A stretch of DNA of 64,000 bases from Ornithinibacillus massiliensis (GCF_018310345.1 NZ_JAGXBY010000001.1:434001-498000); one strand, 5' to 3'; shown: positions 17,069 through 26,887, numbered from the stretch's first letter. Numbers and translations are program-made. The notes: a model not told the origin generated them from the sequence alone.

Positions 17069-18319
17069 CTATTCTTCTTCTGTAGATTTCAATCGACGAA
17101 ATACAACAAAGAAGTAAACCGATCCAATTAGATACAATCCTGCCGTTATCGTAAAGATATGTGCATACCCCCAATAGGAGCCGTACATCATCACTATCGA
17201 AGTAGATACCGGTCCCATAAACGCCCAACCAAGTTGAAATACCATTTGGTTAATCGAGTTCGCTAATCCCTTCACAGAATCATCGACTTTAGACATCATA
17301 AGTGATGACTGAATCGGGTTACCAGCATTCATAAGTGCCTGCCTGAATAAGAATCCAAGGCTAGCTAAGAGTAGATTTTCCGTATAGGCTGTTAACAATA
17401 GAAACGGAAGAGAGGAAAGCTGTAAATAAACAACGGCCCGAACTTCTCCAACCTTCTTTACTACAACTGGACCAATAAACATGGCAACCGCTGTAGCGGC
17501 CTGACCTAATGAAATGATTAGTCCAATCATGGAATTAGATGCAGCAAACCGGTCAGCGAAATATAGGTTTAAATAGGGAATGACAAGCCCACTACCAAAC
17601 CCGATTAATAGCTGTGCTACTGCAAATAAAGCAATGACCTTAAAACCAGTTTTATTTACCTTTAAAAACTCTCTAAATGGTACTCTATCAACTTTCTCCA
17701 CTTTAGGTTTCGGCTTCTCAACCATTTTAATAATGGGGAAGAATGCTACTAAATAAAAGATACTCCCAATCATTAATGTAAAACGAATAGCACTTAAATC
17801 ACTGGTAAACAGTGAAAAGAAGTCCGTTAACGTACCACCAAGTAAACTGCCAACGACATTAGCCGCCGTCATAATAGCAGCGTGCAGACTAAAGAGATGA
17901 ACACGTTGCTTTGGGTTCGAGTTCTCTGCGAGCCAGGGAATCGAAGAAACCTGAAGGAACGCTGTGAAGACCCCGGTAGCAAACCCTGTTATTAATAGAA
18001 GTGATTGCAGTTCTACTAAACTACGTAAAATAAGAATTAGTCCGGTAAGTAGCACGCCAAATGCCATAACTCGCTTTCTACCTAGCTTATCACTCATTAT
18101 CCCAGCTGGAACAAGAATAATAGCCGTGGCTAGAGCAGTTAATGCAATGACTTGACCATTAACATCATGGCTAAGTCCAAGCTCTTGGATATAAATATTA
18201 TAAATGACCATAAACATACCCATCCCGATTTGGGAGAAGATGTTGGCCCATATTGCTAGTTTAATATTTTGGTTGTAGGTCTTTAGCTGTTCAGACCATT
18301 CTTTAAGGAATATCGCCAT
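17069..18319 (-). CDS. MFS transporter
   Basis: This 416-residue major facilitator protein has 12 predicted membrane segments and the loop 2-3 motif SDKLGRKRVM typical of drug:H+ antiporters. I start it at ATG 18319, because CCAGGAGAGG lies just upstream; the longer in-frame start at 18370 would place that site inside the gene. It is transcribed divergently from a PadR regulator across a 177-bp gap containing an AT-rich dyad. This arrangement is typical of an exporter controlled by its neighbour. The substrate is unknown. Confidence 0.85.
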   Translation of the reverse strand: MAIFLKEWSEQLKTYNQNIKLAIWANIFSQIGMGMFMVIYNIYIQELGLSHDVNGQVIALTALATAIILVPAGIMSDKLGRKRVMAFGVLLTGLILILRSLVELQSLLLITGFATGVFTAFLQVSSIPWLAENSNPKQRVHLFSLHAAIMTAANVVGSLLGGTLTDFFSLFTSDLSAIRFTLMIGSIFYLVAFFPIIKMVEKPKPKVEKVDRVPFREFLKVNKTGFKVIALFAVAQLLIGFGSGLVIPYLNLYFADRFAASNSMIGLIISLGQAATAVAMFIGPVVVKKVGEVRAVVYLQLSSLPFLLLTAYTENLLLASLGFLFRQALMNAGNPIQSSLMMSKVDDSVKGLANSINQMVFQLGWAFMGPVSTSIVMMYGSYWGYAHIFTITAGLYLIGSVYFFVVFRRLKSTEEE

Positions 18320-18427
18320 TGTTATGTCGCCTCTCCTGGTATTTCGTGTCCCTAAGTAATATACAATCAATTGCGTGAAAAGTAAACGGAAGTGATGAGA
18401 ATTTAATGAAAAAAATAAAAAAACCTA

Positions 18428-18476
18428 TTGCCAATTTTCGCAAATTACGATAAATTATATATCATAAAGATATATA
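18428..18476 (+). promoter_or_regulatory. padR promoter with overlapping operator-like dyad
   Basis: TTGCCA (18428-18433) and TAAATT (18451-18456) have a 17-bp spacer. Overlapping the -10 and start region is a perfect dyad of TATATATC (18456-18463) and GATATATA (18469-18476) with a 5-bp spacer. Its placement suggests that PadR represses its own transcription and possibly the divergent MFS gene. Confidence 0.6.
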
Positions 18477-18496
18477 TCAAGAAGATAGGTGTTAAT

Positions 18497-19039
18497 ATGG
18501 CGAAAACAAATCATACAAAATATGCAATATTAGGCTTACTAACAACAGGCTGTAGAACAGGTTATCAAATGAAGCAAATGATGGATACGAGCTTGAATCA
18601 CTTTTGGAAAATAAGCTACGGACAAATTTATCCAACGCTGAAGCAAATAGTGGAGGAGGGGCTAGCAACTGTACAAGATATACCTCAGGATGGAAAACCA
18701 GATATAAAAGAGTACTTACTTACCGAAGCAGGGGAGAAGGAACTTCGTCAATGGCTCTCCTCACCATTAGAAAATATCCCAGTGGCAAAGAATGAAGTAC
18801 TCCTAAAGCTATTCTTTAGTCGACATCAACCTAAGGAAACTACTATCGAGTATTTAGTGCATTATCAAGAAATTCTACAAGCACGACTTCACACATATGA
18901 GGGAATAGAGGAATTAATTCAGATTCATTCTATAGAGAAGGCGGATGCACAATATTGGCTGTTTACGCTAGATTACGGTAAGCAAATAACGGCCGCTGAA
19001 ATTATGTGGTGTAAGGATACAATAAATAAATTAAGTTAA
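18497..19039 (+). CDS. PadR family transcriptional regulator
   Basis: This 180-residue regulator has the PadR winged helix (residues about 5-85: KYAILGLLTTGCRTGYQ, then a recognition helix ending in GQIYPTLKQI and a wing GKPDIKEY). A C-terminal helical dimerisation domain follows (about 95-175). The ATG at 18497 is preceded by AGATAGGTG. PadR proteins repress exporters or stress genes and release DNA on binding phenolics or drugs. It is cotranscribed with a DUF4188 gene 11 bases downstream and divergent from an MFS transporter. Confidence 0.9.
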   Translation: MAKTNHTKYAILGLLTTGCRTGYQMKQMMDTSLNHFWKISYGQIYPTLKQIVEEGLATVQDIPQDGKPDIKEYLLTEAGEKELRQWLSSPLENIPVAKNEVLLKLFFSRHQPKETTIEYLVHYQEILQARLHTYEGIEELIQIHSIEKADAQYWLFTLDYGKQITAAEIMWCKDTINKLS

Positions 19040-19050
19040 GGGGGAGTATT

Positions 19051-19545
19051 ATGGGGCAGAAAGTATATCCGGGTAGATACACAACAGAAAATAATGAGGA
19101 TGTCGTTGTATTTATTATTGGAATGAGGATTAATAAACGATGGGCATTTCGTAAATGGTTTCCTGTGTTTAAAGCTATGCCTGGCATGATCAGGGAGTTA
19201 TATGAGAATAAAGACGAATTAGGCTTTCTTTCCATGGAAAGCTTCTATGGATTGCGTACAACTATTATGATTTCCTATTGGCGGTCAACAGATGATTTAC
19301 TAGCCTATGCTAGGGGTGCTAAACATTTAGCTGCCTGGAGAGAATTTAATCAGAAGGTCGGGGATAATGATGCGGTCGGTATCTATCATGAAACCTATTC
19401 CGTTCCAAAAGGAAGCTATGAATCGGTGTATGGTAATATGCCATTATTTGGTCTAGCAAAGGCAAAAAAAAATCGGCTCATTACACCTGAGATCAGAACA
19501 GCTAAAAAACGATTATCAGCGGTAAAGACAAATTCTTCAAACTGA
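19051..19545 (+). CDS. DUF4188 domain-containing protein
   Basis: This 164-residue protein has features of the DUF4188 family: VVVFIIGMRINKRW near the N-terminus, a MESFYGLRTTIMISYWRS strand-turn, and HLAAWREFNQKVGDNDAVGIYHETY. It is predicted to form a dimeric alpha/beta barrel. Some annotated relatives are labelled heme-binding or phenylacetaldoxime-dehydratase-like, but no activity is established. It is second in the padR operon, with ribosome binding site AAGGGGGAG, so it is probably induced together with the divergent exporter. Confidence 0.8.
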   Translation: MGQKVYPGRYTTENNEDVVVFIIGMRINKRWAFRKWFPVFKAMPGMIRELYENKDELGFLSMESFYGLRTTIMISYWRSTDDLLAYARGAKHLAAWREFNQKVGDNDAVGIYHETYSVPKGSYESVYGNMPLFGLAKAKKNRLITPEIRTAKKRLSAVKTNSSN

Positions 19546-19607
19546 TGATTTTGCTGGTAAGAAGGGATATCATAAACTTCCGCAAGATGTTTATAACTAG
19601 CTAGGAT

Positions 19608-19647
19608 AAAAGGGATTAGCTCCCAATATAAGGAGCTAATCCCTTTT
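19608..19647. terminator. Bidirectional terminator
   Basis: A perfect 16-bp stem: AAAAGGGATTAGCTCC, an eight-base loop, then GGAGCTAATCCCTTTT. It lies between the convergent padR and app operons. Confidence 0.9.
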
Positions 19648-19657
19648 ATATGAATTC

Positions 19658-20584
19658 CTAATTCTTCATCTTCGGATCAAGTGCATCCCTTAACCCATCT
19701 CCAACAAGGTTAAATCCTAATACGACTAACATAATCGATACACCTGGGAAAATTAATGTCCATGGTGCTAATTGGATAAAGTCACGAGAGCTTGCTAGCA
19801 TTGCTCCCCATTCTGGATCAGGTGGCTGAGCGCCAAGCCCTAGGAACCCAAGTGCTGCTGCTTCTAAAATAGCGGTACCAAAGCTTAATGTTGCTTGAAC
19901 GATTATCGGGGCAACACTATTTGGTAGTATGTGATGAAAAATAATTCTTCCATTCTTCATCCCTTGGGCCCTTGCTGCCATAATAAATTCTTCTTCTCGT
20001 AAACTAATTACTTTAGATCGTATTAGTCTACCAAATATCGGGATATTAACAATAGCAATAGCGATTAATGCATTTTGTAGTGATGCCCCTAAGATTGCTA
20101 CAATTGCAATGGCAAGGAGAATACTAGGAAAGGCTAGTAAAATATCAAACATACGTGAAATGATCATGTCAATCCATCTTCCATAATACCCAGCAATAAC
20201 GCCAAGCAACGTACCGAAAAGAAGAGCGCCTGTAACAGCGAAAAATCCAACCTGTAGGGATATCCGTGCCCCATAAGCGATTCTAGTAAAAATATCTCTC
20301 CCAACATCATCAGTACCAAACCAATGCTCACCAGATGGCGGTTGTAGGCGGTTAACTGGATTAATCTTATCGTATGGATAGGATGTAATCAAAGGAGCAA
20401 AGAGAGCAATTAAAATGAAAAATAGAATAATGATCATACCGGCTATTGCGAAATGATTTTTACGCAGCTGACGTAAGGAATCCTTCCATGGTGATATGGC
20501 TTTTATGTCTTCTTGTTCTGGTTGAATGGTATCGCTCAAATGATTATGTTGTGTGGATGTTTCATTCTTGTCTTGTAATTTCAT
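19658..20584 (-). CDS. appC: Oligopeptide ABC transporter permease (AppC/DppC type)
   Basis: This 308-residue membrane protein has a cytoplasmic N-terminal extension (about 1-40), the OppC N-terminal segment, and a permease domain with six membrane spans. The EAA loop (AARAQGMKNGRIIFHHILPN) and the typical GTDDVGRDIFTRIAYG are present. It forms the peptide channel with the preceding permease and is the last gene of the operon. The gene order D-F-A-B-C matches the B. subtilis app operon, hence the symbol. Uptake of a different solute such as dipeptides or nickel cannot be excluded. Confidence 0.85.
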   Translation of the reverse strand: MKLQDKNETSTQHNHLSDTIQPEQEDIKAISPWKDSLRQLRKNHFAIAGMIIILFFILIALFAPLITSYPYDKINPVNRLQPPSGEHWFGTDDVGRDIFTRIAYGARISLQVGFFAVTGALLFGTLLGVIAGYYGRWIDMIISRMFDILLAFPSILLAIAIVAILGASLQNALIAIAIVNIPIFGRLIRSKVISLREEEFIMAARAQGMKNGRIIFHHILPNSVAPIIVQATLSFGTAILEAAALGFLGLGAQPPDPEWGAMLASSRDFIQLAPWTLIFPGVSIMLVVLGFNLVGDGLRDALDPKMKN

Positions 20585-20596
20585 GACCCGCCCCCC

Positions 20597-21598
20597 TTAG
20601 TAATTAATCCTTGGATCAATAAATTTATAGAGTAGGTCTACAACCAGATTAATGATCACAAATAAAAATGCAATAACTAAGATGCCGGACTGTATAACCG
20701 GGTAGTCCCGATACGTAATAGCCTCGTAGATATAACGTCCAACACCTGGCCAACTAAATATCGTTTCGGTTAATATCGCGCCACCTAAGAGAACTCCAGT
20801 TTGAAGGCCGATGACGGTTAGGACAGGGATTAAGGCATTTTTAAGCGCATGCTTATAAATGATTAAGAACTGGCCAGATCCTTTAGCTCGTACAGTTCTA
20901 ATGTAATCTGACTTCATGACCTCTAGCATGCTGGAACGAGTCATCCTAGCGATAATGGCCATAGGAATGGTTCCTAAGGCGATACTTGGTAATACTAAGT
21001 GCTTTAATATGGTCACGGTCCTAGAAAAATCACCATGTAATATCGAATCCAGTACATAAAAATATGTAATTGGTTCCATTGGATCTCGATTATCTTGTCT
21101 TCCGCTCGAAGGAAACCAGCTTAGTTCTTGAGCAAAAATCCATTGCTCCATTAATGCTAGCCAGAACACGGGAATCGATACGCCAATTAGAGCAACTAAC
21201 ATGGCGAGAAAGTCAAACCACGAATTTTGCTTCCATGCACTAATAATTCCTGCATTCACACCGATAATGATTGCGAACGCCATCGCAAATAAGGTTAATT
21301 CAAATGTAGCTGCAATATAAGGCCATATTTCCTCAGAGATAGGCGTCTTTGTTTTTAATGATGTTCCTAAATCACCCTGAAGTAGATCAGATATATAAAT
21401 GGTATATTGTACGGCATATGGTTCGTTTAGTCCCATGCTTTCTTCCAAGTCCCTTATGGCTGTTTCGCTTGCTGTTTCTCCTAAGATGACTTGTGCAGGG
21501 TTACCTGGTATTAGATGGACAATAGAAAATGTAATGAGTGTCATCCCGATTAAGACGGGAATGAGCATTAGTAAACGACGGACGGTATAGGAGAACAT
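20597..21598 (-). CDS. appB: Oligopeptide ABC transporter permease (AppB/DppB type)
   Basis: This 333-residue permease has the OppB-family beginning RRLLMLIPVLIGMTLITF and the long extracytoplasmic loop after the first span. The EAA loop is within YIRTVRAKGSGQFLIIYKHA. It partners the AppC-type permease that starts 12 bases downstream. A stem-loop lies between it and the upstream binding-protein gene, so the permeases are probably made at lower levels than the receptor. Confidence 0.87.
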   Translation of the reverse strand: MFSYTVRRLLMLIPVLIGMTLITFSIVHLIPGNPAQVILGETASETAIRDLEESMGLNEPYAVQYTIYISDLLQGDLGTSLKTKTPISEEIWPYIAATFELTLFAMAFAIIIGVNAGIISAWKQNSWFDFLAMLVALIGVSIPVFWLALMEQWIFAQELSWFPSSGRQDNRDPMEPITYFYVLDSILHGDFSRTVTILKHLVLPSIALGTIPMAIIARMTRSSMLEVMKSDYIRTVRAKGSGQFLIIYKHALKNALIPVLTVIGLQTGVLLGGAILTETIFSWPGVGRYIYEAITYRDYPVIQSGILVIAFLFVIINLVVDLLYKFIDPRINY

Positions 21599-21641
21599 TC
21601 TTTCACCTCAGTCTTTTGGGAAATCCGAGTCTATAAAAGGG

Positions 21642-21669
21642 AAGGGTAGTAGAAAGTGCTACTACCCTT
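21642..21669 (-). terminator. Intercistronic terminator between appA and appB
   Basis: AAGGGTAGTAG and CTACTACCCTT form a perfect 11-bp stem with a six-base loop. On the - strand it is followed by CCCTTTTAT. It lies in the 83-base gap inside the operon and should allow only partial read-through. Confidence 0.7.
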
Positions 21670-21681
21670 ATCTCTGTTACA

Positions 21682-23367
21682 TTAATTCTCAATTTCGACT
21701 TCTGCTAAGGATTCGCTTGTTGATGGGTGTGGTACATAATTCTTTACTTGTGATGTTGTTGCTAATACAGGTCTAGAGTGCACTAACGGAACCATTGGGG
21801 CGTCTTCTGCTATTAGGGCTTGTGCCTGTTTATACAGCTCAGCACGTTCATCTTGGTCTATAGCTACTTTAGCTGCATCAAGTAATTTATCCACTTCTGG
21901 ATTAGCATAGAATTCACGGTTACTTGTTCCAACATTGCTACCGTGAAGTAAGCTACTTAAGAAATAATCAGGATCCCCATTCGTACCTGACCATCCCAGC
22001 ATATACATTTGATGTTCCCCGTTCATTGTTTTCTCAAGATATGGGGCCCATTCTTCTCTGACAATCTTAGCCGTAATACCGATGTCAGCTAAATTACTTT
22101 GAATAATAACCGCAACAGTTTCTGGATCTGGCATATATGGACGAGCAACAGGCATTGTCCATAATTCGATTTCCAGTCCATCTGCATAACCAGCTTCGGC
22201 TAATAGCTCCTTCGCTTTGTCGACATCATATGGGTAGCCTTCTAATTCATCGTTATACCCCATATAGCTTGGAGGTAATGGGTTCTTAGCTGGTACAGCA
22301 TACCCGGCATACAAGGCGTCTGCAATTGCTTGACGGTCGATAGCATAACTGATTGCTTGACGTAGTGTTTTATTTGTAAATGGTTCCTTTTCAACATTAA
22401 AGCCAACATAACCAAAGTTATTCTCTGCACGTTCGTGAAGAATTAGATTTTCATCTGTTTCAACACCGGCAGCATCATCTGGATTTAATCCATCCATAAT
22501 GTCAATTTCTCCAGAACGAAGTGCGATAAGTCGCGCCGCGTTATCCGGAATAACCGTAAATACGACACGGTCTAATTTTGGCTGCCCCTCGACACGATAG
22601 TCTTCAAATTTCTCTAAAACTATGGAATCATCCTTACTCCAGCTGACAAATTTAAAAGGCCCAGTACCCACCGGATTTTCATTAATTCTTGAACCAAATT
22701 CCTCAAGAGCAGCTGGTGATGTAATAGCAAAGTAGGACATCGCCATATTCTGTAAGAAGAATCCTAAAGGTCGATTTAGGACAAATTCAATTTCATGATC
22801 ATTGATGACGTTAATTTCTTTAATGACATGCCCCTCGTCTCCTTTGTACCCGCCAAACATCGTTCCGTACATGGAGTATACGTAGCCATCATCTGAAAAG
22901 GAATAATCGTGATCTGGATCTGACCAACGTTCAAAGTTAACCTTAACGGCCTCCGCATTAAACTCTGTTCCGTCATGGAATGTTACCCCTTCTTCTAAAT
23001 AAAAGGTATAGGTTAACCCGTCTTCAGAAACTTCCCAGTCATGGGCTAACGATGGAACTACCTCAAAAGATTCCTTATCAAAATCAAGTAAACCTTCTAA
23101 TACCTGCTTCGTTACCCTAGAGGATTCCCCATCTGTCGTACTACCAGGGTCAAGACTTTCTGAATCACCACCACGTGCAAAGATTAGAACTTGATCCCCG
23201 CCACCAGCTGCTGCTTCTTCGGTATCGTTTTCCTTATCATCTGTTTCGGTAGAGTCAGTATCTGCTGGATTGTCTGTTTCCTCTGGCTCATTACCACCAC
23301 TACATGCAGCCAATAATAAAAGAAAAGCTAGAAATAGTGTGATAAACAGTGATTGCTTAAACTTCAC
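21682..23367 (-). CDS. appA: Peptide ABC transporter substrate-binding lipoprotein
   Basis: This 561-residue SBP_bac_5 (cluster C) lipoprotein has signal peptide VKFKQSLFITLFLAFLLLL and lipobox LAAC, followed by a very acidic linker. Family phrases include LAHDWEVSEDGLTYTFYLEE and NPVGTGPFKFVSW. I start it at GTG 23367, because AGGGGGAA precedes it and the ATG one base upstream is out of frame. It binds oligopeptides outside the membrane for the AppBC channel. It is the third gene in D-F-A-B-C order. Confidence 0.87.
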   Translation of the reverse strand: MKFKQSLFITLFLAFLLLLAACSGGNEPEETDNPADTDSTETDDKENDTEEAAAGGGDQVLIFARGGDSESLDPGSTTDGESSRVTKQVLEGLLDFDKESFEVVPSLAHDWEVSEDGLTYTFYLEEGVTFHDGTEFNAEAVKVNFERWSDPDHDYSFSDDGYVYSMYGTMFGGYKGDEGHVIKEINVINDHEIEFVLNRPLGFFLQNMAMSYFAITSPAALEEFGSRINENPVGTGPFKFVSWSKDDSIVLEKFEDYRVEGQPKLDRVVFTVIPDNAARLIALRSGEIDIMDGLNPDDAAGVETDENLILHERAENNFGYVGFNVEKEPFTNKTLRQAISYAIDRQAIADALYAGYAVPAKNPLPPSYMGYNDELEGYPYDVDKAKELLAEAGYADGLEIELWTMPVARPYMPDPETVAVIIQSNLADIGITAKIVREEWAPYLEKTMNGEHQMYMLGWSGTNGDPDYFLSSLLHGSNVGTSNREFYANPEVDKLLDAAKVAIDQDERAELYKQAQALIAEDAPMVPLVHSRPVLATTSQVKNYVPHPSTSESLAEVEIEN

Positions 23368-23405
23368 ATAAATTCCCCCTATTAACATTTTAATATTGTA
23401 ATATT

Positions 23406-24386
23406 TCATTGCGCTGTCTCATTGTATAAATGACAGGCAACAAAATGATTAACCTCAACTGGTTCAAACTCAGGCCTTACCTGTTTGCAAATCTCCATCG
23501 CCACCGGGCATCTGGTGTGAAATGCGCAGCCAGAAGGTGGATTAGATGGACTTGGAACATCACCTTGCAATATAATTCTTTCCTTTTCCACATCCGGGTC
23601 AGGTACTGGTACAGCGGATAGAAGTGCTTTTGTATATGGATGTTTTGGTTCATCGTAGAGTTTATCTTTTTCCGTTAGTTCTACCAATCTACCTAAATAC
23701 ATAACACCTACACGGTCACTGATATGCTTAACTACACTTAGATCATGGGCGATAAAGACATAGGTTAAGTTAAATTGATTGCGTAAGTTTTCCATTAAGT
23801 TTAGAATTTGTGATTGTACGGAAACATCAAGTGCTGACACAGGCTCATCACAGATAATGAGTTTTGGGTTATTCGCTAGTGCTCTTGCAATACCTATCCG
23901 CTGTCTTTGTCCCCCACTGAATTGATGTGGGTAACGGGAAGCGTGATAGCTGCTGAGCCCAACAACCTCTAACAATTCCTTCACACGAGCTTTGCGTTCT
24001 AATTTGCTCATGCCATGAACTAAGAGAGGCTCGCTAATAATCTTTTCTACGGTATGCCTCGGGTTTAAAGAAGCATATGGATCTTGGAAAATGATTTGCA
24101 TGTCTCGGCGTAGCTTTCTCATCGATTCGGCGTTCAGCTTCGTTACGTCCTGCCCTTCAAATTTTACTTCTCCATCAGTAGGTTCAATCAGGCGGAGTAT
24201 GCTTTTTCCAGTTGTAGATTTACCACATCCGGACTCTCCAACGATTCCTAATATTTCTCCGGGGTTAACGGTAAATGAAATATCATCTACTGCCTTTACC
24301 TCGCCCACCTTTTTTCCAAGCACCCCACCACGGATGTCAAAGTATTTCTTTAAATGATTAACTTCTAATATCGGATTGTGCATCAT
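23406..24386 (-). CDS. appF: Oligopeptide ABC transporter ATP-binding protein (AppF type)
   Basis: This 326-residue ABC ATPase has Walker [10 protein letters not shown], signature [15 protein letters not shown], Walker [14 protein letters not shown], and the C-terminal oligopeptide-transporter extension with cysteines ([12 protein letters not shown]...C) that may hold an Fe-S cluster or zinc. The start overlaps the end of the appD-like gene by 29 bases, which indicates coupling. It powers peptide uptake with its AppD-type partner. Confidence 0.9.
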   Translation of the reverse strand: MMHNPILEVNHLKKYFDIRGGVLGKKVGEVKAVDDISFTVNPGEILGIVGESGCGKSTTGKSILRLIEPTDGEVKFEGQDVTKLNAESMRKLRRDMQIIFQDPYASLNPRHTVEKIISEPLLVHGMSKLERKARVKELLEVVGLSSYHASRYPHQFSGGQRQRIGIARALANNPKLIICDEPVSALDVSVQSQILNLMENLRNQFNLTYVFIAHDLSVVKHISDRVGVMYLGRLVELTEKDKLYDEPKHPYTKALLSAVPVPDPDVEKERIILQGDVPSPSNPPSGCAFHTRCPVAMEICKQVRPEFEPVEVNHFVACHLYNETAQ

Positions 24387-25374
24387 GTACTACCTTCCTT
24401 TCTCCATCGTTTAATAAAAAGCACCGGCTGGAACGATTGTTAGCTAAGGAAAATAGTTCGGGAGTTTCTGTACTGCAACGCTCAAAGGCGAATTCACATC
24501 GATCTTTGAACCTGCAGCCGTTCATCCCCATCTTGGGTTTTGGAACCGTACCAGGGATGGAGTATAGTTTTTGATTTTTTTCATGGAGTTTTGGAATGGA
24601 GCGGATTAGCCCTTTCGTATAGGGATGTGTTGGATCTTTTAATATCTCTCGGGTGGTTCCTTCTTCTACTACTTGACCAGAATACATAACCACTACTCGG
24701 TCACAGATTTCAGCTACGACACCGAGGTCATGTGTAATCAATAAAATAGCAGTATCCTTCTCTTTATTTAACTTCTTCATGAGGTCTAGAATCTGGGCTT
24801 GTATCGTCACATCTAATGCGGTTGTTGGTTCATCGGCAATCAATATCTCTGGATCACAAGACATTGCGATGGCAATCATTACCCGCTGTCGCATACCACC
24901 GGATAATTGATGCGGATATTCGTTCATGACTTCTTCCGCACGTGGTATTCCTACTAGCTTAAGCATCTCAATCGACTTTTGGTTAGCTTTATTTTTAGAC
25001 ACCTTTTGATGGATTCGAATTGCCTCGCGTAACTGATTACCAATTGTGAATAATGGGTCTAACGAGGTCATTGGTTCTTGGAATATCATGGATATTTCAT
25101 TACCTCGTATATCTTTGATTCTTTTCTTTGATGCTTTTAGAAGATCTTCATCTTTAAAATAGATAGACCCTCCTACGATTTTTCCGGGAGGACTGGGTAC
25201 CAATTGCATAATCGATAGAGAGGTAACACTTTTTCCACAGCCTGATTCACCGACAATGCCAACTACTTCTCCCTTATGTACAGTAATACTTACACCATCT
25301 ACAGCAGGAATTTCTCCTTGATCGGTAAAGAAGTGTGTATGTAGGTCTACAATTTTTAGAACTTCATCTGACAC
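24358..25374 (-). CDS. appD: Oligopeptide ABC transporter ATP-binding protein (AppD type)
   Basis: This 338-residue ABC ATPase has Walker [10 protein letters not shown], signature [15 protein letters not shown], Walker [14 protein letters not shown], and the C-terminal cysteine-bearing extension ([13 protein letters not shown]). It is the first gene of the operon, with ribosome binding site AAGGGGG. Its 342-bp upstream region contains Spo0A-box sequences. In B. subtilis the App system also imports oligopeptides and is tied to sporulation and competence, consistent with those boxes but not proof. Confidence 0.9.
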   Translation of the reverse strand: MSDEVLKIVDLHTHFFTDQGEIPAVDGVSITVHKGEVVGIVGESGCGKSVTSLSIMQLVPSPPGKIVGGSIYFKDEDLLKASKKRIKDIRGNEISMIFQEPMTSLDPLFTIGNQLREAIRIHQKVSKNKANQKSIEMLKLVGIPRAEEVMNEYPHQLSGGMRQRVMIAIAMSCDPEILIADEPTTALDVTIQAQILDLMKKLNKEKDTAILLITHDLGVVAEICDRVVVMYSGQVVEEGTTREILKDPTHPYTKGLIRSIPKLHEKNQKLYSIPGTVPKPKMGMNGCRFKDRCEFAFERCSTETPELFSLANNRSSRCFLLNDGERKVVHDAQSDIRS

Positions 25375-25550
25375 ACAAGTAACCCCCTTTGGTAGTTGCT
25401 TTTCTAGACCTTTTTAAGTAGCATATTGAATTTTTGCTTGTGATATTACTAGGTGAGTAAAATTAGCTATAAAAAGAAAGGAAAGCATCATCGTCATGCT
25501 AATGCTTTAGCAATACTTATTCCACATAATAAAACAAAAACCCTTCTAAA

Positions 25551-25608
25551 TGTCGAAAGATTACAATAATTCTTAAAAATGGACAGCGGTCGACATCGAT
25601 GTGTCGAA
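25551..25608. promoter_or_regulatory. Cluster of Spo0A-box sequences upstream of the app operon
   Basis: TGTCGAA, the exact seven-base 0A box, occurs at 25551-25557 and 25602-25608 on the + strand. A third near-match lies on the - strand (TGTCGAC, 25589-25595). Three hits in 58 bp lie about 180-235 bp before appD. The rest of this 342-bp gap contains a weak inverted repeat (25482-25508) and the pgsA-like terminator. Confidence 0.45.
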
Positions 25609-25694
25609 AGGGGGATGTTGAGGGGATAAAAGAAGGACAAATGCCATTGGGCGCCATAAAGGGAAAGTAACAGTGATGTAATAGAGCTTATAAA

Positions 25695-25718
25695 AAGACC
25701 GCCTAAATGGGCGGTCTT
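25695..25718 (-). terminator. Terminator of the CDP-alcohol phosphatidyltransferase gene
   Basis: AAGACCGCC and GGCGGTCTT form a 9-bp stem that overlaps the stop codon of the - strand gene. A T-run (TTTTTATAAG) follows on that strand. Confidence 0.8.
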
Positions 25719-26277
25719 AAGAAGGGTTCCGATATAGCTTTAAAAATTCCGGAATATATAAGATGAACGATAACGCTAGAAATACTCCTGTAATCAACAT
25801 CAGGAGTGAGGCGTAGTGTGGGCTGATTTCAGGAAAAGCAATAAGGATAAATGCTGCAGCGTAAAATATAGCTGTAGAAACTTTTCCGAACCACATGGCC
25901 CCATCTAACTTTTTACCTTTTTTCAGAAGGATTAGTCCGTTTATACCCATGAACAATTCTTTCACAACTAGTAATAAGACTAGTATCCACATGTAGTCAT
26001 ACCGAAACATCAAGCACCCAACAATAGCTGCCTGCGTTAACTTGTCTGCAATAGGATCTATTGTTTTACCGAGTTCGGTTATTTGATTAAACTTCCGGGC
26101 GATGAGCCCATCGAACATATCTGTTAGTCCTGATAATAAAATGATAAGTGCTGCTACGTAATAATCGGACGTACTGTTTGCGGTTATGTAAATATAAACG
26201 AAAATCGGAATTAAAAGCAGTCTTATGTAAGATAGAATATTCGGTATGGACCATATTTCTTTTGCTGTAAGCTTCAT
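25717..26277 (-). CDS. CDP-alcohol phosphatidyltransferase (PgsA-like)
   Basis: This 186-residue membrane enzyme has the full CDP-alcohol phosphatidyltransferase motif (DGx2ARx8Gx3Dx3D: DGLIAR...GKTIDPIADK, residues about 55-80) and about five membrane segments. Such enzymes transfer the phosphatidyl group from CDP-diacylglycerol to glycerol 3-phosphate (phosphatidylglycerolphosphate synthase) or a related alcohol. The main pgsA of Bacillaceae usually sits elsewhere next to cinA-recA. This copy, alone between app and spx, is therefore probably a paralogue; I leave the symbol empty for that reason. Confidence 0.82.
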   Translation of the reverse strand: MKLTAKEIWSIPNILSYIRLLLIPIFVYIYITANSTSDYYVAALIILLSGLTDMFDGLIARKFNQITELGKTIDPIADKLTQAAIVGCLMFRYDYMWILVLLLVVKELFMGINGLILLKKGKKLDGAMWFGKVSTAIFYAAAFILIAFPEISPHYASLLMLITGVFLALSFILYIPEFLKLYRNPS

Positions 26278-26887
26278 ATAATTTCCTCCTAGGAGCAGCT
26301 TAACTTAGATAGTAATTTGTCCCTATTGGTATTGTAATGGTTATGGATAATATTGGGAAGTAGAAGGTAACAAAAAAGTAGCATTGGAATGAAAGAATCC
26401 AAATGGTAAGGTTTTCATGATAAAGTAATAGTAGTAATTGGTTAGTGTATGACGAAATGGAATATAAAAGAATCATGTAGAAAAGGGTTATGCTTTAGTA
26501 AAGAAATATACGTGAAGTAGGATGGGTCCCGAAAGAATGTCTGTAGAGGGAAATGGCTTTGGATGGAGACCAATAAAAATGAATTTACATGAGTAAATAA
26601 AATAAAACACTTATTCTGCATAATTTACAAACCTTTTTGGGCATACTTTCCAATGTGGCTTTTTCTTGTGTTATAATTAATATATTAATTATCACTGAGT
26701 AAAGAAAGTAAGGTTGACAGTGCAGATTAGCTGTAATAAAATTATATTGAATTAAAGATATTTATAAGGATAACTATATCAGTTTTTTATATGGGCAAAG
26801 CCTAGTCTTTCAAAGATTGAACCATAGGAAATACATCTGTGGATGAGTTTTTGTTAAATCTCTTATAGAGAGAAAGGAAGTAATTAC
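26278..26887. other. Long intergenic region upstream of spx
   Basis: These 610 bases lack any ORF with a ribosome binding site that I can support. The region holds the ribosome binding site of the pgsA-like gene at the left end, a probable spx promoter near 26672, and a 210-base untranslated leader to spx. It is AT-rich and contains no repeat of note. Multi-promoter control of spx is known in B. subtilis, which may explain the length. Confidence 0.5.
26648..26677 (+). promoter_or_regulatory. Probable extended -10 promoter of spx
   Basis: TGTTATAAT (TG at 26669-26670, TATAAT at 26672-26677) is an extended -10. A weak -35 (TTCCAA, 26648-26653) lies 18 bp upstream. A leader of about 200 bases would follow before the spx ATG. 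Confidence 0.5.

Noticed and set aside
25482..25508. Leader attenuator of the app operon
   Set aside because: AAAGCAT/ATGCTTT gives only a 7-bp stem with a 13-base loop; a T-rich stretch follows on the - strand, but there is no alternative structure or leader peptide.
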